NCBI GenBank assembly: GCA_030789695.1 | Contig: CM061139.1 | Coordinates: forward strand, 200,915,641-200,979,640 | Source of the DNA: Scilla litardierei | Taxonomy: Eukaryota > Streptophyta > Magnoliopsida > Asparagales > Asparagaceae | Direction of reading: 5' to 3' | Length of the DNA: 64,000 nucleotides | In this document: one piece after another, positions 48,162 to 57,414 of the stretch | Layout of the letters: each line of letters opens with the position of its first letter | Numbering within the stretch: position 1 is the first letter of the stretch | The notes under the pieces: generated by a model | Told to the model about the DNA's origin: nothing | Seen by the model: only the letters and a program-made list of their open reading frames with translations | The model's database searches: none | Translations under genes and position numbers: made by a program

Positions 48162-49808
48162 TCAGATACGACACATCCCAAGAGCTTGTCGTAACTCCTC
48201 AAATCTGTTAGAATCCAAGGGTTTAGTAAAAATATCAGCCAACTGACTAGTAGTATCGATATACTCCAAAATGAGAATCTTCTTTTCAACTAGCTCACGG
48301 ATGAAATGATGCCGAATGTCAATGTGTTTAGTCCTTGAATGTTGAACATGATTCTTTGAAATGTTTATCGCACTTTGATTGTCACATAGAACAGTCAAAA
48401 TATCTTGATCAACACCATAGTCTGTCAACATTTGTTTCATCCACAAGAGTTGAGTACAACAACTCCCTGCTGCAATGTATTCTGCTTCAGCTGTTGACAA
48501 TGAAATCGAATTTTGTTTTTTACTATACCACGAAACTAAGTTATTTCCAACATAAAAGCATCCTCCAGTGGTACTCTTCCTGTCATCAGCATTACCTGCC
48601 CAGTCTGCATCACTATATCCTGATAAGAGAGTATTGGTATCTTTGGAGTACCAGATCCCATAGTCAGCTGTTCCACTTATGTATCTGATTATACGTTTAA
48701 CAGCCGTGATGTGTGATTCCTTAGGACATGCCTGATAACGAGCACACACTCCTACACTGAAACAGATATCAGGTCTACTTGCTGTCAAGTACAACAAGCT
48801 ACCTATCATGCTCCTGTACAAGGTAACCTCTACCTGTTTTCCACCATCATCTTTAGAGAGCTTCTCTGTAGAACCCATAGGAGTGCGAACTTGACGAGCT
48901 TTCTCAAGACCGAATCTTTTGACTAGATTCTTAGCATATTTACTCTGTGATATGAACAGCCCATCACTAGTCTGTTTCACTTGGAGACCAAGAAACATAT
49001 GTAACTCACCAACCATACTCATTTCAAATTCTTTTTGCATAAGATCTATAAACTCACTTACTAGCTGAGAAGACGTAGAACCAAACACTATGTCATCAAC
49101 ATAAATCTGAGCAATAATGATAGCAGATCTGGTTCTCTGAACAAACAGTGTCTTGTCAGCTCCACCTCGTTCATACCCCTTTTTAAGAAGATATCTAGTC
49201 AGACGCTCATACCAAGCTCTGGGAGCTTGCTTGAGACCATAAAGAGCTTTCTTCAGCCGATAAACATGACCAGGTAAGAAAGGATCTTCAAATCCCTCAG
49301 GCTGCTCGACATAAACTTCCTCATTTAAAATCCCATTTAAGAAGGCGCTTTTCACGTCAATTTGATGAAGCTTGAAGTTAAAATTGCATGCGACAACAAG
49401 AAGAAGCCTAATAGATTCCAAACGAGCCACATGAGCAAAGGTTTCATCGAAATCAACTCCTTCAATTTGAGTGTATCCCTGAGCAACCAGTCGAGCTTTG
49501 TTACGTGTGACATTTCCTCTTTCGTCTGTTTTATTCTTGAAAATCCACTTGGTGCCTATAACGTTCACCCCTTTCGGTCTCTCAACAAGACTCCACACGT
49601 CATTACGCTGAAATTGATTCAGCTCCTCTTGCATAGCCATCACCCAGAACTCATCCAACAATGCCTCTTTAACATTCTTGGGTTCAAGACTAGACAAAAA
49701 ACAAGTATAACCAGCAAGATCACGATAATTTACCTGACTGGTGCCTCTGGTGCGAAGACAATATTCAACATTCCCAATGACGAGCTCTGGAGGATGATTT
49801 CGGATAAC
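48162..49808 (-). CDS. Sirevirus pol, reverse transcriptase and RNase H part
   Basis: It continues in the same frame as the gag-integrase part after one TAA (49811-49809). It contains the start of reverse transcriptase (EALLDEFWVMAMQEELNQFQ), [18 protein letters not shown], the catalytic motif IYVDDIVFGSTSSQ, EFEMSMVGELHMFLGLQVKQ, and RNase H with the segments SLSTAEAEYIAAGSC and LCDNQSAINISKN. The end, LGMCRI then TGA, is typical of the lineage. No other stop or frameshift is visible. Confidence 0.9.
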   Translation of the reverse strand, partial: VIRNHPPELVIGNVEYCLRTRGTSQVNYRDLAGYTCFLSSLEPKNVKEALLDEFWVMAMQEELNQFQRNDVWSLVERPKGVNVIGTKWIFKNKTDERGNVTRNKARLVAQGYTQIEGVDFDETFAHVARLESIRLLLVVACNFNFKLHQIDVKSAFLNGILNEEVYVEQPEGFEDPFLPGHVYRLKKALYGLKQAPRAWYERLTRYLLKKGYERGGADKTLFVQRTRSAIIIAQIYVDDIVFGSTSSQLVSEFIDLMQKEFEMSMVGELHMFLGLQVKQTSDGLFISQSKYAKNLVKRFGLEKARQVRTPMGSTEKLSKDDGGKQVEVTLYRSMIGSLLYLTASRPDICFSVGVCARYQACPKESHITAVKRIIRYISGTADYGIWYSKDTNTLLSGYSDADWAGNADDRKSTTGGCFYVGNNLVSWYSKKQNSISLSTAEAEYIAAGSCCTQLLWMKQMLTDYGVDQDILTVLCDNQSAINISKNHVQHSRTKHIDIRHHFIRELVEKKILILEYIDTTSQLADIFTKPLDSNRFEELRQALGMCRI

Positions 49809-52800
49809 TTAAGTTATTCCTCGTGAGGGATGAGCTTCATTCTCATCAGATACCGATTCTTCAGCAGAAGCCGATCCATGAGTGACACCATTCTGACTAG
49901 TGTTACCAGATGTTGAATCAAATGTTGTAACATTTTGTTCAACATTTTGTTCAACATTTTCATCTTCCTCATTAATCTCTTCTTGCGGTCCAGCCCCCAC
50001 ACCACCTTGCTCGAAGTCATCAACGACGACATTGATGGACTCCATCAAGACATCAGTACGATGATTTAGAACACGGAAAGCATGACTCGTAGTAGAATAT
50101 CCGAGAAATGTCCCTTCATCACTCTTAGCATCGAATTTTCCTTTAGAAGTCCGATCCTGCAAGATGTAACATTTGCTACCAAAAACATGAAAGTAAGAGA
50201 CATTAGGTTTCCTACCTCTCCAGATCTCGTAGGGAGTTTTATCCGTTCTGGGTCTCAGATATACTCTATTTATGGTGTAGCAGGCAGTATTTATTGCTTC
50301 GGCCCACCATTTTGTACTGATCCTTCTGGCATTTAACATCACGCGTGCCATCTCCTGTAGAGTCCGATTCTTCCTCTCAACAATACCATTCTGTTGAGGA
50401 GTCTTTGGTGCAGAAAACTCATGTCGTATTCCCTCTGCCTCACAGAAGTCAGCAAACAAGTGGTTTTCGAACTCCTTACCATGATCACTGCGAATACGAG
50501 TAATCTTTCCAATAGTTGCTCCCCTCTCAGTCTGAAGGCGAATGCAAAGCTTTTTGAAGGCATTGAATGCATCTGACTTTTCTTTGAGAAAATCCACCCA
50601 CGTGAAACGAGAAAAGTCATCAACACAAACAAAAATATATTTCTCACCTCCCATGCTGACTTCCGTTGTGGGTCCTATCAGGTCCATGTGCAGCAACTCC
50701 ATATTCTTTGAGGTGGTGATGATCTGAAGTTGTTTATGATTGGTTCTCTTCTGTTTTCCTAGCTGACACGAGCCACAGACCCCTTCAATTTTCTTGGAAA
50801 GAACAGGTATTCCACGAACGGCTCCAACTTTGATAATTTCAATTAAGGTCTTATAGTTCACATAACCAAGTTTTTGGTGCCATTGTTCGGCAACTTCAAC
50901 ACTGGCTGTGAGACATCTATTTGCTTCCTGCAACAGATAACAATTGTCAGTTGATCGTTTTCCAGTAAGAATGTTGATCCCAGCTTTGTTTAGTACAACA
51001 CACTTATCCTTAGTAAACTGAACAAACAATCCTTGATCACACAATTGGCTTATACTAATCAAGTTAGCCTTTAAGTCCTGGACATGCATGACATCCTTCA
51101 AAGTAATGGACTCAGTCATCTTCAGCTCTCCCTTCCCAATGACTTTGCTTCTCTGGCCGTCACCAAAAGTGACGTGACCTTTATTTCCTGTAGTGTATTT
51201 AGATAAGAGGCCCCGGTTTCCTGTCATATGCCGAGAACAGCCGCTGTCGAAGTACCATGTGTTTTCTGAAAAAGCACTCATGGACGTGTAAGCAACAAGG
51301 CTGTGAACTCTTGTCTTTCTTATCCATCTCTTAATGATCCTTTTATCTGAATGTCCCTCGTTCCTTCCTTCATGTTGATGTCTCATCCTTCTGAAACACC
51401 TGCTCTCAGTGTGACCTCTGCATTGGCAGTAATTACAAATCAAGGATCTGATAGTAGTGTCTTTTTTTTGTTTACCTTTTTGACTCCCTTGCTTGGACTG
51501 TTTGTTGCTAATCTGATTTCTGACAGGTTGACAATGAGCTTCCTTCCTTATCTGAAGATAGCCTCCTCTATTGAACCCTACTCCCGTACGATCTCCGGAG
51601 ACTTTCCCCATGCTTAGAATATCATCAAGCTTGGTTTTGCCAGTGTTCCATTTGTCAAGAACACTTTCAGCCTTTTCAGCTCTAAGAAGAGTTCTCCTGA
51701 GTTGCCCTTCCAGATTTCTGACGTCTTGCTTGATCTTGTCAAGTTGAGTTACAACCTCTTCTCTTTCACCTTTTAGTTTAATGTTCTCATACTTCAAGAG
51801 TTTGTTTATCTCACATATCTTTAACCAATTAACAAACATGGTTTGATATGCGGACCGAATATCAGCTTCGTCAACTTCCTTTTCATCACCCGTATCAGAT
51901 ATAGAATCACTGTCAGATGTCGCACTAAATGTTATAACATTTCTCTTGACATTCTTATCTTTTTCTTTCAACATGGTGCAAACAGAATCCACACTATGTC
52001 CAACATTGCTAGTTGTGTCATCAGTACACTGATCACCCATGATGGTCATAAAAGCAACATAGTTGCTGACAATGTCCTCGTCACCAGTGTATTCTTCAGA
52101 CTCATCATCACTCCAAGAGCTTGCTAGAGATTTTCCTTTTTGTTTCTTTATGGTGTTGGCACATTCTGCCTGTATGTGTCCAAAACCTTCACATTCTCTG
52201 CACTGAATTCCATTGCCTTTACCTTTGGTATCAAACTTCTGTATGGGTCGATTGTTGCCTCTAACTGCAGAAGAAAAATTTGTCCGAGCTTCTTTGTTAA
52301 TGTTTCTGAAATTCTGACCTCTATTTCCTATTTTCCTCATCATTTTACTAAAGTTCTTGGTTAGAAGAGCTATGTCATCTTCAATCTCAGTACCCTCTTC
52401 TTCATGTGAAGCATCAGCAGTTTCCACTTTTAAAGCCACTCCTTTCTCCCTTTTATTTTGCTTCAAGTTCATCTCAAAAGTTTGAAGAGATCCCATCAAT
52501 TCATCCAATCTCATATTAGAAGTATTCCTAACTTCTTCTATAGCAGCTATTTTGGCCGAAAATTTTTCAGGAAGAGATCTAAGGGTTTTCTCAACTAATT
52601 TCTTTTGGGAGTACTTCTTTTCTAATTGAAAGGCTTGATTAGCTATGTCACGAAGTCTTCCATTGAATTCAGCCACAGATTCGTCATCATTCATCCTAAG
52701 GTTTTCAAACTGAGAAGCCAAAATTTGAAGTTTAGAGGCTCTTACAGTGCTTGTCCCTTCTTGTATGTTTTGAAGGATATCCCATGCTTCTTTAGCAACT

Positions 52801-53099
52801 TCGCAGGTAGAGATCAACTTGAACTGTTCTTCATCAACAGCAGTGAAAATAGCATTCAAGGCTTTAGAATTTCCCAGAGCCGCGCGTTCTTCTTCAATAC
52901 TCCAATCTTGGACAGGCTTGAGAGATTCATTTCCCTTCTTGTCGTCAATTGTAGGAGGAGTCCAACCTTCAACAGTGGCCACCCATGCCTTCTCATCAAG
53001 AGATTTGATAAACGCGCGCATCCGTGACTTCCAATATGTATAATTGGTGCCAGTAAGAAGCGGAGGCCGAGTCACAGAAGCTTCTTCCTTCGTGTTCAT
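49809..53099 (-). CDS. Sirevirus gag, protease and integrase
   Basis: It opens with ATG 53099. The N-terminus has the DUF4219/UBN2 pattern of Sirevirus gag (GTNYTYWKSRMRAFIKSLDE). Two CCHC knuckles are seen, CRECEGFGHIQAEC near residue 300 and CNYCQCRGHTESRC near residue 555, with a Lys/Glu-rich coiled coil between. The protease motif is WYFDSGCSRHMTG near 612. Integrase follows with WHQKLGYVNYKTL, CGSCQLGKQKRTNH, DLIGPTTEV, DDFSRFTWVDF, an RSDHGKEFEN motif and [11 protein letters not shown]. It ends at TAA 49811-49809, one stop within an otherwise continuous gag-pol. NVEQNVEQNV near the end is a short internal repeat. Confidence 0.9.
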   Translation of the reverse strand: MNTKEEASVTRPPLLTGTNYTYWKSRMRAFIKSLDEKAWVATVEGWTPPTIDDKKGNESLKPVQDWSIEEERAALGNSKALNAIFTAVDEEQFKLISTCEVAKEAWDILQNIQEGTSTVRASKLQILASQFENLRMNDDESVAEFNGRLRDIANQAFQLEKKYSQKKLVEKTLRSLPEKFSAKIAAIEEVRNTSNMRLDELMGSLQTFEMNLKQNKREKGVALKVETADASHEEEGTEIEDDIALLTKNFSKMMRKIGNRGQNFRNINKEARTNFSSAVRGNNRPIQKFDTKGKGNGIQCRECEGFGHIQAECANTIKKQKGKSLASSWSDDESEEYTGDEDIVSNYVAFMTIMGDQCTDDTTSNVGHSVDSVCTMLKEKDKNVKRNVITFSATSDSDSISDTGDEKEVDEADIRSAYQTMFVNWLKICEINKLLKYENIKLKGEREEVVTQLDKIKQDVRNLEGQLRRTLLRAEKAESVLDKWNTGKTKLDDILSMGKVSGDRTGVGFNRGGYLQIRKEAHCQPVRNQISNKQSKQGSQKGKQKKDTTIRSLICNYCQCRGHTESRCFRRMRHQHEGRNEGHSDKRIIKRWIRKTRVHSLVAYTSMSAFSENTWYFDSGCSRHMTGNRGLLSKYTTGNKGHVTFGDGQRSKVIGKGELKMTESITLKDVMHVQDLKANLISISQLCDQGLFVQFTKDKCVVLNKAGINILTGKRSTDNCYLLQEANRCLTASVEVAEQWHQKLGYVNYKTLIEIIKVGAVRGIPVLSKKIEGVCGSCQLGKQKRTNHKQLQIITTSKNMELLHMDLIGPTTEVSMGGEKYIFVCVDDFSRFTWVDFLKEKSDAFNAFKKLCIRLQTERGATIGKITRIRSDHGKEFENHLFADFCEAEGIRHEFSAPKTPQQNGIVERKNRTLQEMARVMLNARRISTKWWAEAINTACYTINRVYLRPRTDKTPYEIWRGRKPNVSYFHVFGSKCYILQDRTSKGKFDAKSDEGTFLGYSTTSHAFRVLNHRTDVLMESINVVVDDFEQGGVGAGPQEEINEEDENVEQNVEQNVTTFDSTSGNTSQNGVTHGSASAEESVSDENEAHPSRGIT

Positions 53100-53161
53100 G
53101 ATTGACGTACTAAGACAGCAGAATCACACCCTCTTTGACTAGCAAAGAATGCGGATGACCT

Positions 53162-53173
53162 GCTCTGATACCA
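53162..53173 (-). other. Sirevirus primer-binding site
   Basis: The complement reads TGGTATCAGAGC, matching the 3' end of initiator tRNA-Met, two bases from the 5' LTR. Confidence 0.9.
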
Positions 53174-53175
53174 AA

Positions 53176-54077
53176 TGAAATTAGTACGCAATCCTAATTA
53201 TAGGGCACATAGAAATAATATCAAGCAACACATCATAACACAAGGTCGTTGGTAACGCAGTTCGGTGCGCACACCTACATCTGCGGGGCCCCGCCCAGAA
53301 AATCAAATTACTCCATTATATAGTATGTAAAATACAGACATCAAAACTGAAAGATGTTAGAGGAAATACACTCCCCCCTCAATACATGCTACACGAGTTG
53401 ATCGCAATCAACTCCTTGGAGTAATTTGCGCAAGCTCCCCTTGCGAGCAAGATCCCCTTGCAGTACTCACCAAGATCAACTCCCTTGATCCTCTATAATG
53501 TAGATGTGAGCCTCCTCCCGGAGCTTTGTTTTAGATCCCCTTTCACCAAAGACGATCAACGCTATCACGGTAGCCGCAACAATCTTCCCGTAACATTGCT
53601 GCTATATTTAAGAGTCCTTCTTCAAGATCGATAAACTGTTAACAACAGCAGGAGCACAAATAAAAACCGCTAAGATTTATCTCAACCAATCCAAGTGAAA
53701 CTTCCGCAGCAAAGAGATCATGAAGCCGACCAAAACAATCTCAACAACTCATCACTCGGTTACAACATCTATAACCGACGGGATCTGCAAAATCCTTAAA
53801 CCAAGAGTGAATCAAAGGACGACGATATGCATCCGTTCACAAGATAAGATAGAATCTCCAACAGCATCAAAAGTATAACTGCAAGCCCTTTAGCAAGAAT
53901 TTAAGAAATCTTTGATGATAAGAACAGGTGATGAAGAACCAAATGTTGAACAAACACATTCAACATTTTTCATAACATAATGTTTAATATTCCACCACGT
54001 TCGACATTGCACTTAACATACTGTTTAACATTTCACCAGAGCCGTTGTGCCACAATAGACAAATAAAAAACTTAACA
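53176..54077 (-). repeat. Sirevirus 5' LTR
   Basis: It is 902 bp and nearly identical to the other LTR. Confidence 0.95.
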
Positions 54078-54177
54078 GGTACATCTCTGCGTTGTGACTA
54101 TGCTGATTTCACTGGTAAACTGCGGAACCTGCAAATAAATCAAATAAGTAACGGGCCCCCGAGAGCGGGTCGTTACA

Positions 54178-54306
54178 AGTTTGGCGGCACATACAGGTCC
54201 GTGCAAAATACCTCGTGAACAGTGTAGTAAAACCAGGATGTATCGTGTACGATACTCGACTAAGCTGACATTTTTCTATGAATGCAGGTTTGACACTCGA
54301 AGAATG
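54178..54306 (+). repeat. Second copy of the Gypsy internal-region start
   Basis: These 129 bases match 39889-40017 with few changes (AGTTTGGCGGCACATACAGG against AGTTTGGTGGCCCATGCAGG) and end at GAATGG, after which similarity stops. They show that LTR copy C is followed by internal sequence, not by flanking DNA. Confidence 0.85.
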
Positions 54307-55656
54307 GTGGGGTTGTGTGTGTAGTGTCTTGGGGTTTTTGTTTTTTTTGCTTGGGGGTGTGATTTTGGGTGTGTTTTGGGGGTTGGGTAGAGTTTTGTGT
54401 TTTTTTAGGTTCTGGGTTTAAGAAGGTTGTCCCATGTAGCGATGTGACATTGCCACATGGGACAAAGATTCAAAAACCTCTCTCTTTTGTAATATAGATG
54501 TTCAATGTTATTGTTAGTCCTTTTTTTTGAGATAAATTAGAGTAACCCACTTACTGTCTTTGATTTTAGCTTAGCACATCTCAGCTTTTATCAATCCCCA
54601 CATTGGTATGATGTTGCCCACTTTAGGCCTCTACAAGGCCGGCATGATTTTGTTCTTGAGCTTTCTTCAAAAAAGACTCAAAGATTCATATTAAGATTGC
54701 ATTGATGTGTAATTAATGGAACTTTTTAATTTTCTTGTTGTCCAAGCCAACAAAATCATTAGGAAACCCAGACACAAAGGAGTAGGGAAGAAGGCACTCT
54801 CATTTCTCATCACTGCACACAAAAAGCAAGCCAACAAGGGAAAAAAAGGCAGAGGAAAAGCCGAAGCTTCAAAAACAAGCCTCAGTCCAAAGAGAGAAAC
54901 AACAAGGAGGACAATAAAAACTTCATAGACAACTCCCACACCATAAAACCCTCCATCTCTTTCCAGCCCGAAAACCCTAAACCCTAAGAGATTATGTACA
55001 CTGGGCAAAAAATTAAGCGTTATGTGAGCTGAGTAAAGTAGTCGGTTTGCAAAGTAACTCCCGCTTTAAAATTGCCCAAAGTTAGATGTACTTTAGCTTA
55101 GTTTTCGTAAGTCTAAAATAACAAATTAGCACTCTATTGATTGATAAGCAACAAGAGAAGTACATACGGCGGCATTGTGAAAAAATACCACAATAATAAT
55201 AAGAAAATGTCTCTCGGTTCCTCATTTTAAAATGGAAATTGATACACGCATCTACCGTTTTACTCTGCGTACGACCACTCATGTACAAGTTTGCTATTTA
55301 TAAGTGTGCCACAAAAACTGCTCACCGTGTTCCACCAATAATATTTGTTGAAAATATATGTAGGTTATAACGGGTGAACGGCAGCTGGCATCGACGATGT
55401 CCCCTCCTCTGGCCTCGCCAGCCCCATCTTCCACTTTTCCTCCGCCCCCTCTGTCGCCCCCTTCGACCTCCCCATCCTCTCTCTTTCTCCACCGACCTCC
55501 CCACCCCTTCTTCCTCTTCCCCGTCTCCTCTGTCAGTCTTTCGTCCTCTCTATCGACCTCATCAGTCTCCCTCCTAGTAAATCGTCCTCGGAGTCCTTGC
55601 TATCGTCGTCGGGAACAGAAGAGTGTAAAAGAGGAATAAGTAGTTGTACGCGTTAG
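54307..55656. other. Intergenic sequence without a supported gene
   Basis: A small hairpin, TTGTCCCATGT...ACATGGGACAA, lies at about 54428-54466. A 70-codon Lys-rich frame (54716-54928) and a CT-rich low-complexity stretch (55390-55580) are not convincing as genes. Confidence 0.4.
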
Positions 55657-56223
55657 GGCATGTTCTTTTGTAGGAAAGTATAATTGGGAAAGTTGAGAAA
55701 GTGTGGAATCTGATGTGTGTTCTTTTGTTGGAAAGCGTTGTTGGATTGTGGAGTTGGAAAGTTAAGGCAGGTCCCACTCCGTGTAGTGTGTTATTTTGGT
55801 TGAAGGAAGTTGGATGAAAAAAGTGACATATGGCCCACCCAAATTTAAATTATTACCTTTTAAACTAAACTAATTAATTAAAACTAAACTAATTAATTAA
55901 TAAACTAATTAATTATTAATTATTAAACTAATGAATGATTTTACTATCTCAATCATCTCAATTTTCGGTGGGGCCCACTCTAATCAAGGTCATTGCCTGC
56001 ACACCCACGCAAAGCAACGGGGTTCTCATTCCGAAAGAAAAAAACTCAAACAAATCGAAAAAAAACGCAAAACGATGGAATTGTCTCTCGGTGGTGAGAC
56101 CAGCAAGATGGATTCCTTTGTAATCCGCGTGATTCACGAAGGAACAAAAAAAGCATGGATTCTCATTTTTGATGTCACGTCACCTTTTATTTACAGTTTT
56201 ACAACCATGCAAAAGAACATGCC
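55657..56223. mobile_element. Non-autonomous DNA transposon, CCTGTTCTTTTG family (copy 3)
   Basis: Perfect 14-base inverted ends, GGCATGTTCTTTTG and CAAAAGAACATGCC. Its left part matches the element at 20253. A 101-codon frame at 55931-56236 crosses its right end and is not considered real. Confidence 0.65.
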
Positions 56224-56368
56224 ATCAAGAATCTGAGCACGGAATCCCTTCTACAGTTTATCAACGGTGAAATTTACCAACTTTCTTGGCTACATTTCGA
56301 GAAGAACAGGGTGGGTGCGCAACTCCCTTTTAAAATAAAATAAAATAAAATAAAAACCAAATCCCTTT

Positions 56369-56819
56369 AGGGCCTGTTCTTTTGCGCGGAATAGGGGTGG
56401 GAATGGGAATAGAAACACTGTTCATGTACTATTCATCCTATTCTAAGGTTGTATTCCAAGCGGTTGTTCTTTTGGGCGTGGAATAGAATCCTACGTGGCT
56501 ATTCCAATTTGGTAATGATGAGCACTTTTCTATTCCAAGCTTTTTACTTGGAATACAATGGAATCCTTAGGAATGGTGGGCCCCACTCTCTCATCTCTCT
56601 CTATCTCTCCCCTCCAACTCATCTCCTTTCCACTTTTTCATTCCAACTCCACAATCCCAAAAGAACACAAGAATAGAATGTGGACCCCACTTTCTATTCC
56701 AAACCCCACTTTCCATATCCTATTCCACCCAAAAGAACACAAAACTCCATTTTCTCTCTCCTTGGAATACAAACTTCTCCCTATTCCATTTTTCCTATTC
56801 CAGCAAAAGAACAGGCCCT
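56369..56819. mobile_element. Non-autonomous DNA transposon, CCTGTTCTTTTG family (copy 4), next to the NOSIP-like gene
   Basis: Perfect 17-base inverted ends, AGGGCCTGTTCTTTTGC and GCAAAAGAACAGGCCCT, enclose 417 bases rich in TATTCCA/TGGAATA words in both orientations. It ends 146 bp before the ATG of the NOSIP-like gene and so probably lies in its promoter or 5' leader. Confidence 0.75.
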
Positions 56820-57414
56820 TACTCTCTCATCTGGTTTTAGGGTTACTGTTCCGGTTTGATTCTATTTCTCCTCGCTCCCTTTTGATTCTAGGGTAAGTGT
56901 TCCGGTGTCTTCTCTCTCATCTGGTTTTCGATCGGTCGGGGGAGAAATAGAAGAAGACGAAGAAGATGCCACAACGGCACTCGAAGAACAACAACGATCT
57001 CGCGTTCTTCACCTACGATGAAAAGAAGAAGCTAGGGTACGGGACCCAAAAGGAGCGGCTCGGCAAGGATTCGATAAAGCCCTTCGATGCGTGCTGCCTC
57101 TGCCTTAAGCCCTTCATCGATCCTCTCTGCTGCCAGAAAGGCCACGTCTTCTGCAAAGAATGCATCTTCGAGTGCCTCCTGTCTCAGAAGAAGGACATCC
57201 AGAGGTAATTTTTTTGGATTTTATCTTTTCGATCTTATTTTCGTCCCGATGTTTTCATTTGATTTTGTGGTCTAAAGCTGTTAAAATCTTTGGATTTTGA
57301 ATACATGGCGTGTAGTTTGATCGGAATTTAGGAAGTATGTTTATTTGATAGCTTTGTTGTTAGTATGATTTTGTTTTGATGCATTTTTGCATGACTTGAT
57401 GTAAAGGGGCTACC

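Larger units (their letters stand above)
44626..54077 (-). mobile_element. Sirevirus-type Ty1/copia retrotransposon with env-like frame, nearly intact
   Basis: It is 9452 bp with LTRs at 44626-45526 and 53176-54077 (901 and 902 bp, about ten differences seen). On the minus strand the primer-binding site is TGGTATCAGAGC (complement at 53162-53173) next to the right LTR, and the polypurine tract AAAGGGGGAGAT (complement at 45527-45538) is next to the left one. Order on the minus strand: gag-pol (53099 to 48162, one in-frame stop), a 73-codon linker frame, then an env-like frame (47909 to 45792). This is the layout of SIRE1-type Sireviruses. It was inserted into Gypsy LTR copy C. Confidence 0.95.
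41926..54177 (+). repeat. Gypsy-type LTR copy C, split by the Sirevirus
   Basis: The LTR occupies 41926-44625 and, after the Sirevirus and its target duplication, 54083-54177, giving about 2795 bp, close to copy B. It starts TGTAACGACC directly after the polypurine tract and ends GGTCGTTACA. Exon-like segments are at 43744-43818 and 44398-44471, both open in the same frame as in A and B. A CT microsatellite is slightly longer than in copy B. Confidence 0.85.

Noticed and set aside
54716..54928. 70-codon Lys-rich frame
   Set aside because: Low complexity, no homologue recognised and no supporting signals.
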